Assembly: GCF_014268805.2 (NCBI RefSeq)
Contig: NZ_JABWRF020000002.1
Span: 750,001 to 814,000, forward strand
DNA: 64,000 nucleotides
Source of the DNA: Pseudomonas farsensis
GTDB taxonomy: Bacteria > Pseudomonadota > Gammaproteobacteria > Pseudomonadales > Pseudomonadaceae
Reading direction: 5' to 3'
Shown: in pieces, positions 47,541-56,506 of the stretch
Numbering within the stretch: position 1 is the stretch's first letter
Layout: every line of letters starts with the position of its first letter
Position numbers and translations under genes: made by a program
The notes under the pieces: generated by a model
Told to the model about the DNA's origin: nothing
The model's database searches: none
The model's input: only the letters and a program-made list of their open reading frames with translations

Positions 47541-47663
47541 CCCGTGTAGGAGCGGCCTTGCGTCGCGAAAGGGCTGCGAAGCAGCCCCTAGATCTTTGCA
47601 TCATGCAACATAGCTGGGGCTGCTTCGCAGCCCTTTCGCGACGCAAGGCCGCTCCTACACGGG
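47541..47663. repeat. REP doublet
   Basis: CCCGTGTAGGAGCGGCCTTG and its mirror CAAGGCCGCTCCTACACGGG bound a unit whose inner arms are GGGCTGCGAAGCAGCCCC / GGGGCTGCTTCGCAGCCC. It separates two convergent genes and may stop transcription from both sides. Confidence 0.87.
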
Positions 47664-47681
47664 ATCGCGTGAGGTTTTAGC

Positions 47682-48425
47682 TCAGTTCAACACCCGCGCC
47701 GGCTCATCCGGCGGCAGGTTGCTGTGCCCACGCGGGCGCTGCGGCTTGCCCGGCACCGAGCCACCCAACTGATCAGCCAGCTGCTGCGCAACATCCTCAC
47801 CCAGCGCTTTCGACACTTCACGCACCACGCGCGGACGGTTCAACGTCACGCGGCGGTCCTGGCCATTCACCAGCTTGGTGTCCTGCCCTTCACCCATGGC
47901 GGTGAACGCCGAGGTGATTTCGTACGTGCGGGTGTTGATCAGGCTGAAATCGGCCACCACGGTCAGGCCCAGCACCGCCGAATAACTGTCGGTGTGGTCC
48001 AGCGCGTTGGTGTCCTGCTGGAAGTCGATATCCGACAGCGTGCCGAACAGCACATAGTCGGCACCGGGGAACGCGCCGTTCTTGATACGGCGGATCACGT
48101 CGTAGACGTCTTCCTTGGAGGCTGCGGTATAAGGGCGGCCCTGCACCAGCTGGAACATGCCGGTCTTGAGGATCTCGCCCTTGATATCACCGCCAAACTT
48201 GCGCAGCTCGGTCTGTTCGATATAGCTGTTGAGGCTTTCGTACTCGCTGTAGCTCGCCTGGCTGCTGCCGTGATACAGGCTCGACTGCGAGCTGTTCTGG
48301 GCATTGACGGTGTGGATGTACTCCTCCACCTGCGCCTGGTAGGCGAGGTCGGTCACCGCCACCTTCGGGGCCGCCTGCGCGCCGAACGCGCAAGCCAGGC
48401 CAATGACTGCCATCCATGCACGCAT
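47682..48425 (-). CDS. Periplasmic CsgG/LpoB-superfamily protein
   Basis: A 247-residue exported protein. The signal peptide MRAWMAVIGLACAFGAQA is cut near AQA-AP. The core (KVAVTDLAYQ, GEILKTGMFQLVQGR, GADYVLFGTLSDI) has the alternating strand-helix pattern of CsgG/LpoB-like proteins, and the polar C-terminus (PGKPQRPRGHSNLPPDEP) looks disordered. It lacks a lipobox. It is the last gene of the four-gene envelope set, 3 bases after lpoB-like. A role in cell-envelope assembly is inferred from neighbours. Confidence 0.75.
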   Translation of the reverse strand: MRAWMAVIGLACAFGAQAAPKVAVTDLAYQAQVEEYIHTVNAQNSSQSSLYHGSSQASYSEYESLNSYIEQTELRKFGGDIKGEILKTGMFQLVQGRPYTAASKEDVYDVIRRIKNGAFPGADYVLFGTLSDIDFQQDTNALDHTDSYSAVLGLTVVADFSLINTRTYEITSAFTAMGEGQDTKLVNGQDRRVTLNRPRVVREVSKALGEDVAQQLADQLGGSVPGKPQRPRGHSNLPPDEPARVLN

Positions 48426-48428
48426 TGA

Positions 48429-49016
48429 TCAGCGCTCCGTGGTCTTGCGGATTTCTTTCTCGTCCATCCACTCGGCCAAGCCGCTTTCGACGTCGATCAG
48501 CTGCAGGCTGAACTTGTAGAACACGTCCTTGTAGTCGCTGCTGCGCTTGACGATGGAGCTGATCGAGCCTTCCAGTCGGTATTGCGCGGCGATCATGTTG
48601 CCGGTCTTGGCCACAGTGTTTTTCTTGTACAGGCCGCTCTGGTTTTGCAGCTTCAGCTGGTCGACCTGGCTCTGCATGGCGTTGTTGTCGCTGGCAAAGC
48701 GGGCGACGCCGCTCTTCATCAGTTGGGTCTTGATCGAGGTGGTGATTTCGCGGGTATCGATGTACTCGCTGGTCTTGTTCTTGACGTCGTACACCTGCAC
48801 CACCGGACGGCCGCTGAGCACGCCGGACTGAGCCAGCGAGCGGGTCATGCTCTCGGCGATCATCTGCAGGTCGGTCGAACCGAACTCGTTGGTGACCAGC
48901 TCTACGGCCTTGTTGTCGCCGTAGCTGATGTTCTTGCCGCCCAGTACCGGCGACGGGGTGCTGCAACCGCTGACCAGGGCAATGGCGATGGCGGCGAGGG
49001 AAATGCGTGCAAACAT
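48429..49016 (-). CDS. lpoB: LpoB-like lipoprotein
   Basis: A 195-residue outer-membrane lipoprotein. The lipobox is ALVSGC with Cys18. The globular domain (SMTRSLAQSGVLSGRPVVQVYDVKN, EITTSIKTQLMKSGVARF, AAQYRLEGSISSIVKR, quoted in part) follows the LpoB fold. In enterobacteria LpoB activates the peptidoglycan synthase PBP1b. AGGAG precedes the start. The YcfL-like gene upstream supports the call, as ycfL and lpoB are also neighbours in E. coli. Confidence 0.8.
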   Translation of the reverse strand: MFARISLAAIAIALVSGCSTPSPVLGGKNISYGDNKAVELVTNEFGSTDLQMIAESMTRSLAQSGVLSGRPVVQVYDVKNKTSEYIDTREITTSIKTQLMKSGVARFASDNNAMQSQVDQLKLQNQSGLYKKNTVAKTGNMIAAQYRLEGSISSIVKRSSDYKDVFYKFSLQLIDVESGLAEWMDEKEIRKTTER

Positions 49017-49037
49017 GGGTCTTGCTCCTGAATGGGT

Positions 49038-49409
49038 TTACCGGGTGTGGACTTCGAGGCGGAAGTCAGTGGCTTGAGGCGTCGGCGCGATAGCCGGCAG
49101 GAACTTGGCCTGCTTGCCATACAGCGGCAGGGCCTTCCAGCTTTCTTCGTCGGCGACCGGGAAGCCGTCATCGCCCACCCAGGCGAAGCGGTAGAACAGG
49201 GTCTGGTTGCTGCGGCTGGTGTTGGTCAGCGCCACGTTGACGGTCAGAAACCCGTTTTCGCGGGCCACACGCATCTGGCCGATTTCAATGTCATCGAGCT
49301 GGCCCATGGTCACCACCTTGCTGGCGGCGCTGCCAGGGGCAGGCGGCGGCGGGGTGGCGCAGCCGGCCAGAAGGGCGGCGGCTGCCAGGGCGAGGCATGT
49401 TCTGCGCAT
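49038..49409 (-). CDS. ycfL: YcfL-like lipoprotein (DUF1425)
   Basis: A 123-residue lipoprotein with lipobox ALLAGC (Cys17) and a proline-rich linker. The domain (FLTVNVALTNTSRSNQTLFYRFAWVGDDG in part: TLFYRFAWVGDDGFPV) is that of DUF1425/YcfL. It precedes the LpoB-like gene, as in E. coli. AAGGA precedes the ATG. The biochemical role is not known. Confidence 0.82.
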   Translation of the reverse strand: MRRTCLALAAAALLAGCATPPPPAPGSAASKVVTMGQLDDIEIGQMRVARENGFLTVNVALTNTSRSNQTLFYRFAWVGDDGFPVADEESWKALPLYGKQAKFLPAIAPTPQATDFRLEVHTR

Positions 49410-49424
49410 GTTCGTTCCTTGAGG

Positions 49425-50816
49425 TTATTTGAGTGCGGCCACGGCCTGGGCCGGGGCTTGCGGAGCGACTTCGACAGCCGGGCCGCCAGCGAATACACGG
49501 TTGCCGACAACGCGCAGGCTGACCACCTGGTACGGGCGGTCGATCTTCACCTTCACTTGGGCGCCGCCGAGGCGGGTCGGCAGGCTTAGCTGATGCTCGC
49601 CGGGCGCCAGGCGCAGGCGTACGACCTGGGTCTGGTCGGGCAGGGTGCGCCAGGTGCGGGTGTCGGCACCTTCGACCACGGCCGAGGCCAGGCCCAGCAC
49701 CAGGCCAGCCATGGGGTTGGTCTTGTTCAGGTTGTGCTGCGCCACGCCACGGCTGATGCCGCGCACGCTGGTGCGCAGGATGATGCCCGGCATGTCGTCA
49801 CGCAGCGCGCGGCGCGACATGGCGTTGGTGCTGTTGAGCAAGGTCAGGGCCAGGGCTTTGTCGTCCAGGTAGATTTCGCTCAGCGGGGCGGTGGAGGTGT
49901 CGTCGCGGATGATCGGGAACGACAACGGCACGATCACCAGTTGGTTGTCGATGGGCAGTGGGAGCGGTACGCGGATGGAATCGCGGGCGGGCGCCAGGCC
50001 GCTTTGCACCACGACCAGCACGTCGCTTTCGCCGGGCTTGGCGCTGTTTTTATCCAGCGCCAGCAGGGCCTGGTCCAGCAACGGGGTGTTCGGGCGCAGC
50101 TCGGCGGCCTTGCGGTAGCCCGGCGCAGCCAGGCCTTTTTCGCCAAGGGCTTCGTAGACGAAACCGGACAGGTAATGGCTGAAGGCGCTCTGGTAGCTGT
50201 TTTTCAGGCTGACCACTTCAGGGGCGTCGAGGCTGGCGACCGGGTAACCCTGCAGGTCTTTGTATTCGGTCTTGATGCCTTGGCGCTCGGCGTCTTCTTC
50301 GCGCTTGAGGTATTCCTTGTCGCGCAGCTCGGCGATGACCGCTTCACGCTCGTGGGTCTTCTTGATTTCGGTACGCGCACCGTCGAAATCGTTCTGCGCC
50401 AGCAGGTTCAGCGCCATTTGCGTGCTGAGCATGACTTTTTCGTAGTCGTAGCCTTCGTAGCGGCGCACCTTGTCGTTGACCAGGTAGCTGCCGAACTGGC
50501 TCAGGTACTTGCCGGTGTCGAGCTTGACCGCGTCTTCCCACTGCAGCACTACGCTGTCGGCGGAAAGCCAGGCCAGCTGGCTGCCGACAAGGTCGCCCTT
50601 GGAGCGCAGCAGTTCGCCCTTCTCGAAGTAGTAGAGCAGGTCTTTCTGCTCACCCTTGTTGTTGCTTTCGAGCAAGGCCAGGGCGGCGTCGATATTGCCC
50701 GCAGCGAGCTGCTGGTTGGTTTCCTGCAGTTCGCTGTCGTAGCTGCGCAATACCGAACAGCCAGACAGCTGCACGGCGGCGAGCAGAGTCGCCAGGGTCA
50801 GAGCACGGGATACCAT
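49425..50816 (-). CDS. COG3014-family lipoprotein with TPR-like N-terminus
   Basis: A 463-residue lipoprotein, lipobox VQLSGC with Cys20. An alpha-helical TPR-like region (about 30-250) contains ETNQQLAAGNIDAALALLE and FSHYLSGFVYEALGEKGLA. A beta-rich C-terminal half follows, ending in a proline/alanine tail. COG3014 proteins are often coded next to YcfL and LpoB-like genes, as here. It is the first gene of the set; the four genes should form one operon for the outer membrane or surface appendages. Function unproven. Confidence 0.8.
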   Translation of the reverse strand: MVSRALTLATLLAAVQLSGCSVLRSYDSELQETNQQLAAGNIDAALALLESNNKGEQKDLLYYFEKGELLRSKGDLVGSQLAWLSADSVVLQWEDAVKLDTGKYLSQFGSYLVNDKVRRYEGYDYEKVMLSTQMALNLLAQNDFDGARTEIKKTHEREAVIAELRDKEYLKREEDAERQGIKTEYKDLQGYPVASLDAPEVVSLKNSYQSAFSHYLSGFVYEALGEKGLAAPGYRKAAELRPNTPLLDQALLALDKNSAKPGESDVLVVVQSGLAPARDSIRVPLPLPIDNQLVIVPLSFPIIRDDTSTAPLSEIYLDDKALALTLLNSTNAMSRRALRDDMPGIILRTSVRGISRGVAQHNLNKTNPMAGLVLGLASAVVEGADTRTWRTLPDQTQVVRLRLAPGEHQLSLPTRLGGAQVKVKIDRPYQVVSLRVVGNRVFAGGPAVEVAPQAPAQAVAALK

Positions 50817-51118
50817 CGGACTTCATCATTCCCTGAATCGGTAGAGCCACGGGGGCGGGGCGGCAGTCCCTCTGGTTATTACCAGAACCTCTCGTTGGAG
50901 GGGCCTTGATCGCTACGGGCTATTTCGGCGGGGCGGAGTATACCTAAAGTGATGGCATTGAGATGGCCAGTCGCTTCCGAAATCCGAGTAGGAAACATCC
51001 GCCATTCCAAGGAATGAAATTTGTCTCAAGATTTTTCATGAAATCCCGCGGGCGAACCTTGAGTGGCCATGAACCTAAGTGAACAATGTTCACTTTCGTA
51101 TCTGCATCGAGACTCGCC
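50817..51118. promoter_or_regulatory. Divergent promoter region, COG3014 gene and iron permease gene
   Basis: About 300 bases without a gene. The half nearer the permease is AT-rich and includes the perfect 19-bp palindrome at 51077-51095. No convincing Fur box was found by eye. Confidence 0.55.
51077..51095. promoter_or_regulatory. Palindrome before the iron permease gene, candidate operator
   Basis: AAGTGAACAATGTTCACTT has perfect 9-bp arms around one base. It ends 23 bases before the preferred ATG (51119), so a bound protein would block the permease promoter or early transcript. Confidence 0.6.
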
Positions 51119-53026
51119 ATGAAATTCCGTTTCCGTCTGCGCACGTGGCTGCATGCTTTGCTGCTTGGCCCGGTGCTGGCGCTGTGCAGCACCTTGGCCC
51201 AGGCCGAAGCGCCGGCCGACGCTACCAAGGCTTTGCACCTGCTCGATTACATCGGCGCCGACTACCCGCCGACGGTGGCTGGCGGCAAGGTGCTGGATGC
51301 CGGCGAGTACCGTGAGCAGGTCGAGTTCAGCGCGGTGCTTGCCGAGCTGGTCCAGGGCCTGCCGGCCCACGCCGAGCGTGCAGCGCTCGAGCAAGGGGTG
51401 CAGCACTTGCGCCAAGCCATCGAGCAACGCCAGGACGGGCCGCAGGTTGCCCGCCAGGCCCGTCAACTGGGCGCACGCCTGGCGGTGGCCTATGAAGTCA
51501 GCCAGGCGCCGGTGATTACCCCGGACCCGGCGCGGGGCGCTGCGTTGTATGCGCAGAACTGCTCGATCTGCCACGGCGACAGCGGGCTTGGCGATGGCCC
51601 GGCGGGTGTTGGCCTTGAGCCGGCACCGGCTAACCTGCGCAACGCCGAGCGCCTCGACCAGCTGAGCCTGTTCGACCTGTACAACACCCTTGGGCTGGGC
51701 ATCGAAGGCACCGAGATGCCGTCGTTTGCCGACCAGCTCGACGAGCGCCAGCGCTGGGACGTGGCGGCCTACATCGCCAGCTTCACTGCAGACCCGCAGG
51801 CCGCCAAAGGTGAGAAAACCTGGAACATCGCCGAGCTGGCCCGGCAGACGCCGGCCGAGGTGGCCGCCAGCGAAGGCACCGCCAGCCTGGCTGCATTCCG
51901 TGCCCAGCGCGCGCAACCGCCGCAGGTGCAGCGTGGCCCGGCGCAACTGCTCGACTACACCGCCAGCACCCTGGACAAGAGCCTGGCGGCTTACCGCAGC
52001 GGTGATCACGACCAGGCGTATGATCTGTCGGTGGCGGCGTATCTGGAGGGCTTCGAGCTGGTTGAAAGCTCACTCGACAACATCGACACCCAGGCCCGCA
52101 GAGACACCGAAAAGACCCTGATGGCCTACCGCCAGGCGCTACAGGATGGTTTGCCCGTCGCCCAGGCCGAACAGCGCCTGGCCGTGGCCAAGGCCAAGCT
52201 CGAAGAGGCCGCCAAGTTGCTTGGCAGCGACGGCTTGAGCTGGTCGCTGAGCTACATCTCAGGCTTGCTGATTCTGCTGCGTGAGGGCCTTGAGGCGATT
52301 CTGGTGCTGGCGGCAATCCTGGCGTTCCTGCGCAACACCGGGCAGCAGTCGGCGGTGCGCAGCGTCAACATCGGCTGGGGCCTGGCGCTGGTCGCAGGTT
52401 TCGCCACTTGGGCGCTGGCTGCCTATGTGATCAACGTGGGTGGCGCCCAGCGCGAGCTGCTGGAAGGCTGCACCGCGCTGTTTGCGGCGGTGATGGTGCT
52501 GTGGCTGGGGGTGTGGATGCACGACCGGCGCCATGCGGCGGCCTGGCAGGATTACATCAAGAGCAGCCTGGTCAGCGGTGGCGGGCGCTTCGGCTTTGCC
52601 ATGCTGGCGTTCTTCTCGGTGTACCGCGAGTTGTTCGAGGTGATCCTGTTCTACGAAACCCTGTGGTTGCAGGCAGGGCCTGCCGGCCACCAGGCGGTGC
52701 TTGCCGGTGGTGCCACGGCGCTGGTGCTGCTGGTGGGCCTGGCCTGGGTGATTCTGCGCGGCTCGGCGAAACTGCCGTTGTCGCTGTTCTTCAGCATCAA
52801 CGCCGCGTTGCTGTGTGCGTTGTCGGTGGTGTTCGCCGGGCACGGCATCAAGGCGCTGCAAGAGGCCGGGGTGTTGGGCACGCGGCCGCTGGCGTTCTTT
52901 GAGTTCGACTGGCTGGGGATTCATGCCGATGCCTATTCGCTCAGTGCACAAGCGCTGGCGTTGCTGGCGATTGTGGTGCTGTACGGGCGTAGCTGGCTGG
53001 CCGAGAAGCGCCGCGGTCTTGCGTAG
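51119..53026 (+). CDS. Cytochrome c - FTR1-type iron permease fusion
   Basis: A 635-residue protein. A signal peptide (HALLLGPVLALCSTLAQA) leads to a periplasmic domain with a cytochrome c motif CSICH (148-152) and likely distal Met200 in EGTEMPSF. A helical linker (about 230-370) and an FTR1 permease domain of about seven TM segments follow. The two iron-binding motifs are REGLE (388-392) and RELFE later in the permease. The fused cytochrome could oxidise Fe(II) before transport, replacing the multicopper oxidase of the yeast system; this is inference. The ATG at 51119 is preferred over 51086, which lies inside the operator-like palindrome. The stop codon is part of a REP element. Confidence 0.88.
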   Translation: MKFRFRLRTWLHALLLGPVLALCSTLAQAEAPADATKALHLLDYIGADYPPTVAGGKVLDAGEYREQVEFSAVLAELVQGLPAHAERAALEQGVQHLRQAIEQRQDGPQVARQARQLGARLAVAYEVSQAPVITPDPARGAALYAQNCSICHGDSGLGDGPAGVGLEPAPANLRNAERLDQLSLFDLYNTLGLGIEGTEMPSFADQLDERQRWDVAAYIASFTADPQAAKGEKTWNIAELARQTPAEVAASEGTASLAAFRAQRAQPPQVQRGPAQLLDYTASTLDKSLAAYRSGDHDQAYDLSVAAYLEGFELVESSLDNIDTQARRDTEKTLMAYRQALQDGLPVAQAEQRLAVAKAKLEEAAKLLGSDGLSWSLSYISGLLILLREGLEAILVLAAILAFLRNTGQQSAVRSVNIGWGLALVAGFATWALAAYVINVGGAQRELLEGCTALFAAVMVLWLGVWMHDRRHAAAWQDYIKSSLVSGGGRFGFAMLAFFSVYRELFEVILFYETLWLQAGPAGHQAVLAGGATALVLLVGLAWVILRGSAKLPLSLFFSINAALLCALSVVFAGHGIKALQEAGVLGTRPLAFFEFDWLGIHADAYSLSAQALALLAIVVLYGRSWLAEKRRGLA

Positions 53027-53133
53027 GAGCGGCCTTGTGTCGCGATGGGCTGCGCAGCAGCCCCAGCAATTCTGCAGGGTGCTCAGATCCTGGGGCTGCT
53101 GCGCAGCCCATCGCGACACAAGGCCGCTCCTAC
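53022..53133. repeat. REP doublet overlapping the stop of the permease gene
   Basis: CGTAGGAGCGGCCTTGTGTC at the left is mirrored at the right by GACACAAGGCCGCTCCTAC. The TAG at 53024-53026 is the stop codon of the FTR1 fusion. Confidence 0.85.
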
Positions 53134-53174
53134 ACGGACGCGTAAACGGCATCGATAGAGGGCTTGGCGAGGTC

Positions 53175-53276
53175 TGTAGGAGCGGGCTTGCCCCGCGAAG
53201 AGGCCAGCAGGCCGAGCCAAGTTGGCTGCCCTGACGCTAGCGCGCTGCACGGCGGGCTTGCCCGCAACGTGGCCAG
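53175..53276. repeat. REP (GGAGCGGGCTTGCCCCGC type) with degenerate partner
   Basis: TGTAGGAGCGGGCTTGCCCC at 53175 is a good REP; GGCGGGCTTGCCCGCAACGT near 53251-53270 looks like an eroded second one in the same orientation. The region 53027-53320 has no gene. Confidence 0.65.
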
Positions 53277-53320
53277 GCCAGACACTAGTGCCCTGTGATT
53301 TGAAAAGCGGAACATGCCCA

Positions 53321-53803
53321 ATGCGTATATGGATCGATGCCGACGCCTGCCCCAAGGCGGCCAAGGAACTGATCGTCAAGTTCGCCCTCAAGCGCAAGCT
53401 CGAAGTGGTGATGGTCGCCGGCCAGCCGCAGATAAAGCCGGCCTTCGCCTGCGTGCGGCTGATCGTGGTCCCCAGCGGCATGGATGCAGCCGATGACTAT
53501 CTGGTAGAAAACGCCATCCCCGGCGAGCTTGTGATCTGCAGCGACGTGCCCTTGGCCGATCGGCTGGTAAAAAACGGTGTGGCGGCGCTCGACCCGCGTG
53601 GTCGCGAGTTCGACGAGCGCAACATGGGCGACCGGCTGGCCGTGCGTAACCTGTTCACCGACCTGCGCGAGCAAGGCCAGGTGGGGGGCGGGCAGCCGCC
53701 CTACGGCGAGCGCGAGAAGCAGGCCTTCGCCAACTCGCTGGACCGGATTCTGACACGCCTGTCGCAGCAATACCCCACCACAACGTCGGGCTCGCCGGAG
53801 TAG
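53321..53803 (+). CDS. YaiI/YqxD family protein (DUF188)
   Basis: A 160-residue protein starting MRIWIDADACPKAAKE, with the DADACP hallmark at 6-11 of the DUF188 (PIN-like) family. Further conserved blocks are VPSGMDAADDYL, ICSDVPLADRLV and LDPRGREF. The acidic residues suggest a metal-dependent nuclease-like fold, but no function is established. The ATG at 53321 is the first that fits the family start. It is a single gene. Confidence 0.9.
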   Translation: MRIWIDADACPKAAKELIVKFALKRKLEVVMVAGQPQIKPAFACVRLIVVPSGMDAADDYLVENAIPGELVICSDVPLADRLVKNGVAALDPRGREFDERNMGDRLAVRNLFTDLREQGQVGGGQPPYGEREKQAFANSLDRILTRLSQQYPTTTSGSPE

Positions 53804-53821
53804 GCGGCAAGCCCGTGTGTG

Positions 53822-54487
53822 TCAGTCGTTCTCGTGGGTCAGTTCCAGCACCCGGTCGACCAGCTTGTAGATACCGCCCGCGGCATCGCTGATCGATTGA
53901 GCGGTCATGTAGGCCGGGGTGGTCACCAGCTTGCGCGGCACGTCCTCGACGATGTCGTGCACGTCGCACTCTTCGTGGGTGCCGCCCATCTTCACCACCG
54001 CGCCGGCGGTGTCGGCATCAGTACCGATGGTGCAGACCACCCCCGGGCCGTAGATCTTCGCGGCCAGCGCCGGCGAGATGCACATCATGCCGACCGGCTT
54101 GCAGTCAGCGGCGAACGCCTCGGCCAGGGCCAAAACGTCGGGGTTGACCGTGCAGTCGGCGCCCTTTTCGGCGAAATCCGACAGGTTCTTCGCCGCGCCA
54201 AAGCCCCCAGGCACGATCAGCGCATCGAAATCGTCGGCCTTGGCCTCGCGGATGTCCTGCACCTGGCCGCGTGCGATGCGCGCCGACTCAACCAGCACGT
54301 TGCGCGATTCTGGCATTTCTTCGCCGGTCAGGTGGTTGATCACATGCTTCTGCGCGATGTTCGGCGCAAAGCACTGCACCTCGGCGCCGCGCTGGTCGAG
54401 GCGCAGCAGGGTAATCACGCTTTCATGGATTTCGGCGCCGTCGTACACGCCGCAGCCGGACAGAATCACCGCAACTTTTTTCTTCAT
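53822..54487 (-). CDS. elbB: ElbB, isoprenoid biosynthesis glyoxalase
   Basis: A 221-residue DJ-1/PfpI-superfamily protein. It begins MKKKVAVILSGCGVYDGAEI; Glu19 and the elbow Cys in GMMCISPALAAKI match ElbB. The block IVPGGFGAAKNLSDFA is family-typical. ElbB has weak glyoxalase activity and a link to isoprenoid synthesis in E. coli. The ATG at 54487 follows GGGAG; the longer frame upstream has no such site. It ends just before the convergent YaiI gene. Confidence 0.92.
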   Translation of the reverse strand: MKKKVAVILSGCGVYDGAEIHESVITLLRLDQRGAEVQCFAPNIAQKHVINHLTGEEMPESRNVLVESARIARGQVQDIREAKADDFDALIVPGGFGAAKNLSDFAEKGADCTVNPDVLALAEAFAADCKPVGMMCISPALAAKIYGPGVVCTIGTDADTAGAVVKMGGTHEECDVHDIVEDVPRKLVTTPAYMTAQSISDAAGGIYKLVDRVLELTHEND

Positions 54488-54630
54488 GCTCGTTACTCCC
54501 GGGGCGAGGCACTCAATGGCCTTCAGTTTGGCAGAGGTGGCCGCGTAACGCGTGCCCATGCTGCTTGGAACGCAAGCAGCGCGACGTGTTCAGAGTTTGC
54601 CTGCGACAGCCGGCAGGGGAGTGGCGCGGC

Positions 54631-55266
54631 TTATTGCGGGTCGCGGCCTTGGGGCGTGTCTTGCTGCTCGGCTGCCGCCTGTTCGGCCAGGCTTTGCTCG
54701 GCTGCCAGGCGCTCGGCGCGGCTGTTGCGGTAGCGGCGGCGCAGCCACAGGCCGAGGCCCAGCACCAGCAGCGCGCCCAGCACCCACAGCTCGTACTTCT
54801 TGATGCTGCCGAGCATGCCTTCGAGGATGGCGCCAAAGTGATAGGCGGCAAGGCCCAAGGCCAGCGCCCAGACTGCAGCACCGATACCGTTGAGCAGCAG
54901 ATAGCGGCGCGGCGGGTAGCCCGACAGGCCGATGGCGACCGGCATTACCGTGCGCAGGCCGTAGACGAAGCGGAAGCTCAGCACCCAGATGTCCGGGTGG
55001 CGGCGAATGTGCTCGAGGGCGCGGTCGCCCATGGCTTGCCAGCGCGGCTTGCGGGCAAGGATCTTGCGCCCGTGGCGGCGGCCCATGAAGTACCACAACT
55101 GGTCACCGGCATAGCTGCCGCAGAAGGCGACTGCTACCACCAGCTTGATGTCCATGTATTCGCGGAACGCAAGAAAACCGGCCAGTACCAGGATGGTCTC
55201 GCCTTCGAAGAACGTGCCGAGAAAAAGGGCAAAGTAGCCGAAATCGTTCAGGAATTGTTGAAGCAT
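54631..55266 (-). CDS. DedA-family membrane protein
   Basis: A 211-residue integral membrane protein with the DedA/VTT pattern: FLGTFFEGETILVLAGFLA, then GSYAGDQLWYFMGRRHGRK, and FRFVYGLRTVMPVAIGLSG (each typical, quoted singly). The E and R residues are the ones important for lipid-carrier (undecaprenyl phosphate or phospholipid) flipping in this family. The C-terminal tail is alanine/glutamine-rich. The ATG at 55266 gives the family start MLQQFLNDFGYFALFL; longer forms add a poor-quality N-terminus. It is divergent from hemB. Confidence 0.88.
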   Translation of the reverse strand: MLQQFLNDFGYFALFLGTFFEGETILVLAGFLAFREYMDIKLVVAVAFCGSYAGDQLWYFMGRRHGRKILARKPRWQAMGDRALEHIRRHPDIWVLSFRFVYGLRTVMPVAIGLSGYPPRRYLLLNGIGAAVWALALGLAAYHFGAILEGMLGSIKKYELWVLGALLVLGLGLWLRRRYRNSRAERLAAEQSLAEQAAAEQQDTPQGRDPQ

Positions 55267-55348
55267 TTTCAGGCGTGCTGGCGAAATGAACGCGCAGCCT
55301 ACCCCTTCGCGGGCGTTGGGGAAAGTGTCGAAATGTGTCTCGACGTGA

Positions 55349-56485
<1,137 letters not shown>

Positions 56486-56506
56486 CGCCCTCAACAGGAA
56501 CGTCAG

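Noticed and set aside
50817..51118. Fur box before the iron permease gene
   Set aside because: I looked for GATAATGATAATCATTATC-like sequence and found no good match; the palindrome there is of another type.
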